From the NCBI RefSeq assembly GCF_024124545.1, contig NZ_JAMXSF010000016.1:62001-126000 (forward strand): DNA of 64,000 nt, read 5' to 3'. Made by a program: the position numbers and the translations under genes. Below, in pieces: positions 18,490 through 26,141 of this stretch. Below the pieces are notes generated by a model. It made no database searches. It saw only the letters and a program-made list of their open reading frames with translations, and was not told where the DNA came from. This stretch comes from Pseudoalteromonas sp. XMcav2-N (GTDB taxonomy: Bacteria > Pseudomonadota > Gammaproteobacteria > Enterobacterales > Alteromonadaceae). Numbering within the stretch: position 1 is the stretch's first letter; every line of letters starts with the position of its first letter.

Positions 18490-19470
18490 ATGCGTGGATG
18501 GATCATATACAAAGACTCAGCAACCCTTTTAAAACCTGAAACTTACGAGATCAAACGACTGTTAGAGGTCGCTCAGGAAGAGAACATTGATCTGCAGGTT
18601 TACTCTCCCGATCAGTTTGACTTGCTCGTCTCTCGCGAAGATGACCAAAGCGTATTGATTGATGGCGAGCCGGTTTCATTACCAGACTTTGTACTTCCGC
18701 GTATGGGGGCTGGTACCACCTACTTTGCACTGGCAATTATTCGTCACCTGGAGCGTCTTGGTGTACATTGTTTTAACAGTTCAGAGGCCACGGAAACAGT
18801 AAAAGATAAGCTGTTTGCACAACAGATACTGGCGCAGCAGAATTTACCTACACCAAAGACTATGCTGGTGAAGTTTCCGGTTAACATCGACTTGGTTGAA
18901 AAGCAGATCGGATTTCCTGTGGTGGTAAAAACCCTGTCCGGATCGCAAGGCAGTGGGGTTTTCCTGTCAAAAACACGTAGCGAGTTCGATGATTTAATGC
19001 AATTGATTGAAGCGACCAGCCCGAAAGCCAATATCATTTTGCAGAAATTCATTAAATCGAGTCATGGCCGCGATCTGCGAGTACTGACCATAGGTGGACG
19101 TGTCGTGGCGTGTATGGAAAGAAACTCGGGTGGTGCAAATTTCAAAGCCAATGTCAGCGCCGGTGCAAAGGGCTTGTCTCATCCGATCACCCCTGAAATT
19201 GAATGGCTGGCCACCCAAACGGCAAATATCCTGAACCTGGATATGGCGGGCATTGACCTGTTGTTTGATGAAGAGCATTTTAAGATCTGTGAAGCCAATT
19301 CAAGCCCAGGCTTTGAAGGGCTCGAAGCTGCTGTTGATGTGGACGTTGCGCGGGAAATTCTACACTTTATCCGTATTCGGTTAGGGATTTTCGATAAGAA
19401 AAAGCCGAAGCCTTTAGAGGCCAAAAAGTCTACTGCTGAAGCAGACTCGGCAGCTGCTACCACCGCTTAA
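18490..19470 (+). CDS. RimK-like ATP-grasp alpha-L-glutamate ligase
   Basis: This is an ATP-grasp enzyme related to RimK, which adds glutamates to the C-terminus of ribosomal protein S6; other relatives make glutamyl-modified cofactors or peptides. The 326-residue form from ATG 18490 starts at MRGWIIY, where the fold begins; an open frame reaches 18421. Visible features are FPVVVKTLSGSQGSGVFL (ATP-grasp), HGRDLRVLTIGGRVVACMER, FKANVSAG and ICEANSSPGFEG (metal-binding Glu/Asn near the end). A Lys/Ala-rich tail of about 30 residues after the domain is not part of E. coli RimK. Whether S6 is the substrate is unknown. Confidence 0.82.
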   Translation: MRGWIIYKDSATLLKPETYEIKRLLEVAQEENIDLQVYSPDQFDLLVSREDDQSVLIDGEPVSLPDFVLPRMGAGTTYFALAIIRHLERLGVHCFNSSEATETVKDKLFAQQILAQQNLPTPKTMLVKFPVNIDLVEKQIGFPVVVKTLSGSQGSGVFLSKTRSEFDDLMQLIEATSPKANIILQKFIKSSHGRDLRVLTIGGRVVACMERNSGGANFKANVSAGAKGLSHPITPEIEWLATQTANILNLDMAGIDLLFDEEHFKICEANSSPGFEGLEAAVDVDVAREILHFIRIRLGIFDKKKPKPLEAKKSTAEADSAAATTA

Positions 19471-19493
19471 TGTTCACCGTGACTTAGGCCAAT

Positions 19494-19529
19494 TGTGATA
19501 CCGGCTGATAAATCCAGCCTGGTATCACA
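19494..19529. terminator. Hairpin between convergent ligase and small membrane protein genes
   Basis: The arms TGTGATACCGGCTG and CAGCCTGGTATCACA pair with one bulge. The hairpin sits between two convergent genes and overlaps the end of the minus-strand gene. There is no T-run, so it may slow rather than fully stop transcription in both directions. Confidence 0.5.
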
Positions 19530-19755
19530 GCTTGTTGATTTCTTTGGCAACTTGATAGCCATCGTCGGTGATGATCTGTTCCAGTGTCGCAACCCGTGAC
19601 TTAAGTTGTTTGATTTCTTCTTGCATAGCCTGCTTCTCAGACTGATTCATTCCATCGAGTTTTTTCATTTCCAGGCGTTTAGCATAGATTTCCCTGACTG
19701 TGCCAAATCCTACTGCAATTAGGACAATCAAAAACACCATTGTGGTACCGGGCAT
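19525..19755 (-). CDS. Small membrane protein with coiled coil, PspB-like
   Basis: This 76-residue protein has one N-terminal transmembrane segment (about 6-22) followed by a charged heptad-rich helix (about 28-62, including KQAMQEEIKQLKSRVATLEQI) that is likely to form a coiled coil. The layout and the end segment RVATLEQIITDDGYQ resemble PspB, a membrane partner of PspC in the phage-shock envelope stress response, but no pspA or pspC is nearby. I give no symbol. It is convergent with the RimK-like gene. Confidence 0.65.
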   Translation of the reverse strand: MPGTTMVFLIVLIAVGFGTVREIYAKRLEMKKLDGMNQSEKQAMQEEIKQLKSRVATLEQIITDDGYQVAKEINKL

Positions 19756-19880
19756 ACGTATTACTCCATTTCTAAATTTGGTACTCCAATCGTAGCAAAT
19801 TATACAGCAGAGATCTGTGGCGTATCTGTTTCAAGATGTGATTTAGCGTGTGGGCGACATATGCGCCCACAGGGGAGGGC

Positions 19881-20537
19881 TTATTCGTATGGTAAAGGAT
19901 CACTGGCCTGGTTTAATTCAAAGGCTTCCAAACGCTCCTGACAAGCGCCACATTTGCCGCATGCTTTCTCACGGCCGTTATAACAGGTCCAGGTTTTACT
20001 ATAGTCCAGTCCCATTTTCAGGCCGTCTGTGAGGATTTCAATCTTAGTGTTGTTCAGGTAAGGACAAACAATCTCGATTTCTTCGTAGTTTGCGATGCGA
20101 CAGACATCATCCATTTTCTTAACAAACTCAGGACGACAATCCGGATAAATTGCGTGGTCGCCTGAGTGGGCACCGTAAAAGACTTTACTGGCTTTGAGAG
20201 AAACCGCATAACCCACCGCAAGAGACAGTAAAATCATGTTGCGGTTCGGCACAACCGTGCTTTTCATGCTTTCTTCTTCGTAGTGGCCTTCAGGCACTTC
20301 GATATCGTCGGTCAAAGAGGAGCCGCCGATCAACTGGTTAATAGCGGAGATATCGACAATTTTATGCGCTACCCCAAGTTCATCACAGGCCTGGCGGGCA
20401 ACTTCGAGCTCTTTTACATGGCGCTGGCCATAGTTAAAAGACAGTGCATAGACCTCATAGCCTGACTTAAGTGCTTTGTTCAGGACCGTATATGAATCCA
20501 TACCACCGGAATAAATAACAACGACTTTTTCGCTCAT
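19881..20537 (-). CDS. queC: 7-cyano-7-deazaguanine synthase
   Basis: QueC converts 7-carboxy-7-deazaguanine to preQ0 with ATP and ammonia in queuosine synthesis. I start at ATG 20537 (218 aa), which has GAGG eight bases upstream and begins directly before the PP-loop YSGGMDSYT; an open frame reaches 20576. SFNYGQRH and GAHSGDHAIYPDCRPEF are family blocks, and the C-terminal cysteine cluster CYNGREKACGKCGACQERL binds zinc in the family. It is divergent from queE, which supplies its substrate. Confidence 0.95.
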   Translation of the reverse strand: MSEKVVVIYSGGMDSYTVLNKALKSGYEVYALSFNYGQRHVKELEVARQACDELGVAHKIVDISAINQLIGGSSLTDDIEVPEGHYEEESMKSTVVPNRNMILLSLAVGYAVSLKASKVFYGAHSGDHAIYPDCRPEFVKKMDDVCRIANYEEIEIVCPYLNNTKIEILTDGLKMGLDYSKTWTCYNGREKACGKCGACQERLEAFELNQASDPLPYE

Positions 20538-20721
20538 TGGTTTGCCTCGTTTATGTGCTCGAATACTCACTGACATTGGCCTCGATTTTAATAGAGGTTT
20601 GTGTCAGGGCGCGATATACTACACGGCCGCTGAAAAAATGACAATCCGACGGGTCAGATAATGCCAGTTTTTCAGCGCAGTTGCTGTAGCCAATGTGAAT
20701 TGTAAACGTTAGATAATTGCC

Positions 20722-20747
20722 ACTTACCCGGGCTGTACCCGGGAAGT
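20722..20747 (+). promoter_or_regulatory. Stable hairpin in the queE leader
   Basis: Two CCCGGG blocks (20727-20732 and 20738-20743) around a CTGTA loop, extended by ACTT/AAGT with one bulged A, form a GC-rich hairpin. It ends about 11 bases before the GGAG ribosome-binding site of queE. It could damp translation or be part of a regulatory leader. I could not recognise a preQ1 riboswitch here. Confidence 0.4.
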
Positions 20748-20767
20748 AAAGTGAGTTCGGAGCTGTT

Positions 20768-21433
20768 TTGTACAAGATTAATGAAGTGTTTGAAACCATC
20801 CAGGGTGAAGCAAGCCACACTGGCGTGCCTTCTATTTTCGTGCGGTTACAGGGATGCCCGGTGGGGTGTGCCTGGTGTGATACCAAGCAGACCTGGGAGG
20901 TGGATCCGGTTTATCTTGTCAGTCTGGAGCAAACGGTGGAGAAAAAGGCCGATTCAGATTACTGGGCCAATGCGACGCCGGAGCAATTACTGACCTTATT
21001 TAAAGAGCGGGGTTACACTGCCAAACATGTGGTTATTACGGGTGGAGAGCCCTGTATGTATGACCTAAACCCGCTTTGTGACAAGCTTCACGCAGAGGGG
21101 TACGACACACAGGTTGAAACCAGTGGAACATTTGAGATTCTGGTACCAGATGAAACCTGGGTTACTGTTTCGCCTAAAATTAATATGCGTGGCGGGTATG
21201 AAGTACTGGCGAGTGCCATGCGCAGAGCCGATGAAATTAAGCACCCTGTGGCAATGGAAAAACACATCGAAGAGTTAGAAGCTTTGTTTGAAAAAACCGG
21301 TGTGCACCCTAAGTTGGTGTATTTGCAACCAATCAGCCAAAAGGCGAAAGCGACCAAACTGGCTATTGATACCTGTAAACAAAAAAACTGGCGCCTGTCA
21401 GTACAGGTACACAAGTATATTGGTATAAGTTAG
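20768..21433 (+). CDS. queE: 7-carboxy-7-deazaguanine synthase (radical SAM)
   Basis: QueE rearranges 6-carboxytetrahydropterin to 7-carboxy-7-deazaguanine in queuosine synthesis. The 221 residues carry the radical-SAM cluster motif CPVGCAWCD (C-x3-C-x2-C), TGGEP (SAM binding), VETSG and SPKINMR. The chosen start is TTG, with GGAG five bases upstream and the expected INEVFETIQGE next; no upstream in-frame ATG exists. Transcription is divergent from queC, separated by 230 bp. Confidence 0.94.
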   Translation: MYKINEVFETIQGEASHTGVPSIFVRLQGCPVGCAWCDTKQTWEVDPVYLVSLEQTVEKKADSDYWANATPEQLLTLFKERGYTAKHVVITGGEPCMYDLNPLCDKLHAEGYDTQVETSGTFEILVPDETWVTVSPKINMRGGYEVLASAMRRADEIKHPVAMEKHIEELEALFEKTGVHPKLVYLQPISQKAKATKLAIDTCKQKNWRLSVQVHKYIGIS

Positions 21434-22408
21434 TCAGACACCGGCTCGTAGCGGTTTCACCTTTAGCCATATTTCCAGTGCGATGCTGCGAGTTGCCGGG
21501 TCTTCAGCGTTTCCGTCTGATATCGGCCGGTTGTAGTGCTCAATGAGGGGCGCATCGTCCGGCTCGAAGCCACTGTGTGGCAACCAGGCCGAATATAGTG
21601 CCAGCTGAAAAGGCAGCAGATTAGCGGCTAAATCATCATAGTTAAAAACAGCGTACTGCCCACTGTTCAATGTGCTAAGCCTAAACGGCTCTCTGACAGC
21701 TGATTTTAATGTAGCCGGGATCACCAGCGCGCCGTCGTATCTTGCTTTATCCAGAGGGGTAAAAAGCGGGTTATCATGACCAAATCCGAGCTTAGTGACG
21801 CATTCAGAGTCGAGACCTTGTACTTTGGCCCATTGATGGAGCTGCTCCCAACATTGCCAGATCCCCTCAAGATGATAACCCTCTGATGCTCTCAGCGTAC
21901 ACAAGTCCCGGGTGTCGACGTTCATGATTCGGGTGGGCACGGGAGTCTCGTCCGGCATGTGTGCCGACATTCGTTGTGCCTGCAGGTGCAGGAGTAACTC
22001 AATATTTATCTTTTGTGGTGTCATGTGCTGCGCTAGCTGTTGTCTCAGTCGTTCTGTCTTTCTCACGCTAACTGGCGTAATACCATAGTGATCTTTGAAA
22101 GAGCGAGCGAAGTTAGCGCTACTTGAGTAACCGCAATCCAGCGCTATTTCTGTCACGTTTTTGTCGGGATGGAAAAACAACAAAGACGCAGCGCGTTCAA
22201 GCCTTACCCGGTTACTATATTGTATGAGAGATTCTCCCATCAGCGCAGAAAAAATACGCTGAAAATGAAACCGGGAAAAATGGCTGAGCGCTGCGGCTCT
22301 ATCCAGTGTCAACGGCTGACTCGGTTGACTGTGGATATAAGCAAGCACAGGCTTCAGGCGTTGATAGTACTGCTCACGATGTTTGTCTTGCTGTTTACTG
22401 GTTTGCAT
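21434..22408 (-). CDS. AraC-type regulator with C-terminal GyrI-like effector domain
   Basis: The 324-residue protein joins an N-terminal AraC double helix-turn-helix (about 20-120; LTLDRAAALSHFSRFHFQRIF and VTEIALDCGYSSSANFARSFKDHYGITP) to a C-terminal GyrI-like domain (about 165-320) of the type that binds hydrophobic or cationic drugs in BmrR and Rob relatives. It overlaps the end of the MATE gene by 14 bases on the same strand, so it probably controls or co-varies with that exporter. The drug-sensing role is inferred from the family. Confidence 0.85.
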   Translation of the reverse strand: MQTSKQQDKHREQYYQRLKPVLAYIHSQPSQPLTLDRAAALSHFSRFHFQRIFSALMGESLIQYSNRVRLERAASLLFFHPDKNVTEIALDCGYSSSANFARSFKDHYGITPVSVRKTERLRQQLAQHMTPQKINIELLLHLQAQRMSAHMPDETPVPTRIMNVDTRDLCTLRASEGYHLEGIWQCWEQLHQWAKVQGLDSECVTKLGFGHDNPLFTPLDKARYDGALVIPATLKSAVREPFRLSTLNSGQYAVFNYDDLAANLLPFQLALYSAWLPHSGFEPDDAPLIEHYNRPISDGNAEDPATRSIALEIWLKVKPLRAGV

Positions 22409-23774
22409 TGAGACCTTTTAACCTGGATAAGTTGTGCTTGTTGTAGTGAAGCCAGCATAAAGCGCAGGTTGCTAAGGCTGCGATGATGTCAGCACTGACG
22501 ATAGCCATAAAAATTCCCTGAAGGTCAAACCACACCGGCAACACCAAAAGTAAAGGAGTAAACACAAATATGACTCTGAGCGCACTATAAAAGCTTGCCC
22601 GGCGGGCGTCGCCGATAGACTGATAAAAGCCGCTGGCGATCAACACAATAGCTATCAGTGGTAACCCCCATAAAGCCGATTTTATCATTGTCTGGCCTTG
22701 ATTAATCAGTAAGGACTGCTCTGTAAACCAGGCCATAATGCCGGATGCAAAAAAGACCAGCATCAATACCAAGAGTGTTGCGTAAAGCATCATAGCGCCT
22801 AAGGCCACTTTCACTATTTTTCGCACGCGAGTTGTTTTCTGTGCGGCGAGGTTATAAGCGCAGATTGTCTGAAAGGTGACTAACATGGCAATCATCGGCA
22901 AAGTTGCAAAGGTGAGTACACGGCCCAGCATACCGTAAGCAATCACCCAGTTTTCACCTGCCGTCTTCATCAGCTGAATGTTCATGATGGCGGTTTGCCA
23001 GCCAAGACATAGCTGAGTGATTAGGATAGGGGTTCCGATTGCCAGGATAGATAACCAGGCTCTGCACTCAGTCGTGAAGAGGATAGGTGTATCTCTGTCT
23101 GTGTTTTTTAGCATGTATATAGCCAGCACTATTGTGACTGCCTGTGATACCACTGTCGCCTTTGCTGCACCAGCTACACCCCAGTTAAATACCGCAATAA
23201 ACAGGTAATCCAGTAAGATATTTAGCCCCGAGGCGGTCAACATCAATAACATAAGCTTATGCGGCTGCCCCTCGGCACGAAAAATGTCGCCAAGTACGGG
23301 TAACAGAATCGCCACAAAGCTAAACAAGACGATGGGACGAAGGTAGGCATAAGCATCAGCTTTAAATATGGGGGCTACACTGAGCCAGTTGATTATTTCC
23401 AAAGGATAAAGCCAGCCTAAAAGCAACAGAATAATACTCAATATTAAGGCAATCTGGAGGGGATGACCGATTATCAACCCCGCTTTTTTTCGCATGCCAG
23501 CACCCAGTTGACGTGTTACCAGGGTGGCCATACCTGAAGATAACATGGCGGCCATTGCAGCAATCACCATTTGTATTGGAAAAGCGACTGCCACGGCACC
23601 CAAAGCCAGTTCACCCACAAAATGGCTGATAAAGAGCCCATCAATAAAGTTGAACAGGCCAACAACGAGCATGCCAATACGAATAGGGAAAAAGTGCTTA
23701 AAAAACAAGGTGACAACTGGCTCGACTGCCAAGTGTCCAGTGCTGTGTAGCGAGGTTTTATTATTTACGGCCAT
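22395..23774 (-). CDS. MATE-family multidrug/cation antiporter
   Basis: This inner-membrane exporter belongs to the multidrug and toxic compound extrusion family (about 12 transmembrane segments, 459 aa), driven by Na+ or H+. Family features include the N-terminal PVVTLFFKHFFPIRIGMLVVG bundle, NFIDGLFISHFVG and the repeat in the second half (WVIAYGMLGRVLTFATLPMIA). I chose ATG 23774; a TTG one codon earlier is equally close to AGGA. Its gene leads the AraC-GyrI regulator in a two-gene unit. Confidence 0.88.
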   Translation of the reverse strand: MAVNNKTSLHSTGHLAVEPVVTLFFKHFFPIRIGMLVVGLFNFIDGLFISHFVGELALGAVAVAFPIQMVIAAMAAMLSSGMATLVTRQLGAGMRKKAGLIIGHPLQIALILSIILLLLGWLYPLEIINWLSVAPIFKADAYAYLRPIVLFSFVAILLPVLGDIFRAEGQPHKLMLLMLTASGLNILLDYLFIAVFNWGVAGAAKATVVSQAVTIVLAIYMLKNTDRDTPILFTTECRAWLSILAIGTPILITQLCLGWQTAIMNIQLMKTAGENWVIAYGMLGRVLTFATLPMIAMLVTFQTICAYNLAAQKTTRVRKIVKVALGAMMLYATLLVLMLVFFASGIMAWFTEQSLLINQGQTMIKSALWGLPLIAIVLIASGFYQSIGDARRASFYSALRVIFVFTPLLLVLPVWFDLQGIFMAIVSADIIAALATCALCWLHYNKHNLSRLKGLNANQ

Positions 23775-23874
23775 CAAAAATGTCCTGTCGTATTTAACTT
23801 CAGGCTATTTTATTGACCCCGAATCACAGAGAATATTCAAATCTTGCGCAATTGAGAGCGGCCGCGCAGAGCAG

Positions 23875-24780
23875 TCAATAGCACTCAGAGCTACCCATTT
23901 CAATTATCCGCTCGGTTTCACCACTATTTTTGAATAAATACAGGCCTTTATTAATGTCATTGAGCACACCCCGCCAGTTAGGCTTGGCTTTACTGAGTGC
24001 AAAGTAGAGATTGTTATAGCGCAAGGCGGGTTCAACATTTTCAAGGCCTCTGAGCAAAGTGACCTTTTCAGACTTGGCCAGATCAGAGTAACTCACGGTA
24101 AAACGCAGCACCTTAGGGTCACCAATAATCAGGTCAACACGTTTGCCAACCAGCAATTTTACCAGTTGCAGATCATCGACGGCCTCCACAATCACAAACT
24201 CATTGTTGTCCATCATAGCGTCAAACTCAGGGGTGTTTTGATAACCGCGTACAACTCCTATGGTGGCGCCTTTCAGCGAATTGAGATTGCCTTCAAAACT
24301 ATCTGACTCACCGCGACGTTTTAGTAATGCTATCTCGCCACCAGGGTAAGCGTTAGACAGTGCCAGCAGCTCACGACGTGTTTTCCCCTGATAGTTATCG
24401 GACGGTGATGCATCTTCGATAAAATACTCGGGGAAGAGGATATCTGCGCGACCGGATTCAACTGCTTTGACTGCTCTCGCCCAGGGCAGGAATTCGACAT
24501 AAACCGGGTAATCCTGATCGGCCAGCAAGGAAATGGTAAACTGAAATACCCAACCTTTATTACACAGCTGATCGCCGATATAAGGCGGCCAGTCGAGCGT
24601 TACCAAATGTAGTAGGGGCTTGTCACCACTTTTGTTATACAAATAACCATTACGGTATTGCTCACCCTGTACCATGATGTACTTGCCCTGCTTAAAGTAG
24701 CCAACATTCAGACTAGCATGGGTGGTCAGTGAAGCGCTGCACAGTAACAGCAACATTACTACCCTGGTAAGTGTGTTCAT
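23875..24780 (-). CDS. Periplasmic solute-binding protein, family 3 type
   Basis: The protein (301 aa from ATG 24780) has a signal peptide MNTLTRVVMLLLLCSASLTTHA and an amino-acid-type periplasmic-binding fold: LDWPPYIGD, FTISLLADQDYPVYVEFLPWARAVKAVESGRADILFPEY, GATIGVVRGYQNT and LLVGKRVDLIIGDP. No ABC permease or ATPase is adjacent, which is frequent for such orphan proteins in Alteromonadales. It may act as a sensor-type or redundant binding protein. The ligand is unknown. A GTG-start extension to 24801 lacks a ribosome-binding site. Confidence 0.82.
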   Translation of the reverse strand: MNTLTRVVMLLLLCSASLTTHASLNVGYFKQGKYIMVQGEQYRNGYLYNKSGDKPLLHLVTLDWPPYIGDQLCNKGWVFQFTISLLADQDYPVYVEFLPWARAVKAVESGRADILFPEYFIEDASPSDNYQGKTRRELLALSNAYPGGEIALLKRRGESDSFEGNLNSLKGATIGVVRGYQNTPEFDAMMDNNEFVIVEAVDDLQLVKLLVGKRVDLIIGDPKVLRFTVSYSDLAKSEKVTLLRGLENVEPALRYNNLYFALSKAKPNWRGVLNDINKGLYLFKNSGETERIIEMGSSECY

Positions 24781-24907
24781 AAGGTGTTTCCCGGTGCGCA
24801 CAATTTAGATAAAAGCGTTTAAAAATAAAACGATGAGTTTGTTTTGAGACCACATCGATTATCCATTAAGTCTAGACAGTATCACGCTAAAAGGAAGGGA
24901 AGAAGAC

Positions 24908-24937
24908 AATAAGGCCAGCATTTTGCTGGCCTTATTC
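24908..24937 (-). terminator. Terminator downstream of cysK
   Basis: A near-perfect stem AATAAGGCCAGCA / TGCTGGCCTTATT with a short TTT loop lies 35 bases after the cysK stop. It separates cysK from the solute-binding protein gene. Confidence 0.8.
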
Positions 24938-24972
24938 TAAACAATTAGTCTAACAAGAGCTGGTTTACTTGG

Positions 24973-25941
24973 TTACTGCACCAGTTCCTGATCGGTAAAC
25001 TCATCTGCAAATAGCGGGCTAGACAAGTAACGCTCTGTAGCACTTGGCAGAATAACAACGATATTCTTGTCAGCGTTTTCAGGCTTTTCTGCCAGGCGTT
25101 TCGCAGCAACAACGGCTGCACCTGAAGAAATACCTACTAAGATACCTTCGTCTTTCATTAACTGGTGGGCCATTGCAATCGCATCTTCGTTTGATACTTG
25201 CTCAGTGCCATCAAGCAACTCAAGATCCAGGTTGCCAGGAATGAAGCCTGCGCCAATGCCCTGAATTTTATGAGGGCCAGGCTTTAACTCTTCACCTGCA
25301 AGAGCTTGAGAGATAACGGCAGAGTCAACTGGCTCTACCGCGATAGATTTAACGTCCAGGCCTTTTTCTTTTTTCAGGTAGCGAGTTACACCTGAAATCG
25401 TACCGCCAGTCCCCACGCCTGCAACGAAGTAGTCAATCGCACCATCCATCGCTTCGAAAATCTCAGGGCCTGTGGTCTCTTCGTGAATTTTCGGGTTAGC
25501 CGGGTTTTCAAACTGTTGTAATAAAACATATTTGTCAGGGTCGCCAGCCAGGATTTCATTCGCTTTTTCAATGGCGCCTTTCATGCCCTTGGCACCTTCA
25601 GTCAGGACCAGATTAGCACCTAAAGCTTTAAGTAACTTACGACGCTCCAGGCTCATTGTATTTGGCATCGTTAGTGTCAATTTGTAACCACGAGATGCAG
25701 CAACAAAAGCCAATGCAATACCTGTGTTACCAGAGGTAGGCTCGATAAGTTCTTTGCCTTCGCTTAGCAAGCCGGCTTTCTCAGCTTCCCAAATCATAGA
25801 AGCACCGATGCGGCATTTTACGCTGAAACTCGGGTTACGAGATTCGATTTTGGCAAAGACGTTGCCACCGGTCACGCGGTTAAGTTTAACAATTGGGGTG
25901 TTGCCAATAGACAGGCTGTTATCTGCAAAAACGTTCGACAT
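24973..25941 (-). CDS. cysK: Cysteine synthase A
   Basis: CysK makes cysteine from O-acetylserine and sulfide using pyridoxal phosphate. The 322 residues show SIGNTPIVKLNRV at the N-terminus, the PLP-lysine segment NPSFSVKCRIGASMIW (family PxxSxKxR, Lys near 43), the substrate loop PTSGNTGIALAFVAA, the PLP phosphate loop GVGTGGTISG and the C-terminal SSGAAVVAAKRLA. It is a single-gene unit with a terminator downstream. Choice of CysK over CysM rests on length and the KCRIG active site. Confidence 0.94.
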   Translation of the reverse strand: MSNVFADNSLSIGNTPIVKLNRVTGGNVFAKIESRNPSFSVKCRIGASMIWEAEKAGLLSEGKELIEPTSGNTGIALAFVAASRGYKLTLTMPNTMSLERRKLLKALGANLVLTEGAKGMKGAIEKANEILAGDPDKYVLLQQFENPANPKIHEETTGPEIFEAMDGAIDYFVAGVGTGGTISGVTRYLKKEKGLDVKSIAVEPVDSAVISQALAGEELKPGPHKIQGIGAGFIPGNLDLELLDGTEQVSNEDAIAMAHQLMKDEGILVGISSGAAVVAAKRLAEKPENADKNIVVILPSATERYLSSPLFADEFTDQELVQ

Positions 25942-26095
25942 AATTTTCCCTTGAATGAGCTAAGGATATTTAATACTAGTCACACTTTACTGGGGTTGTA
26001 GCAAAACGAAAGGAAAGAATGGCTATAAGATATATTAAAAAGACTTATGCCTTGATGGAATAAAAAAATAAATATGTATAATAAAAGAGCAATGT

Positions 26096-26131
26096 AAACC
26101 CAGCCAGACTCCGCGTGTCTGACTGGGCTAA
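26096..26131 (-). terminator. Terminator of the DUF5916-type gene
   Basis: The arms CCCAGCCAGAC and GTCTGACTGGG pair with one mismatch around a 7-nt loop, 11 to 40 bases after the stop codon on the minus strand. A T-rich stretch follows. Confidence 0.65.
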
Positions 26132-26141
26132 TAAAGGGGGC

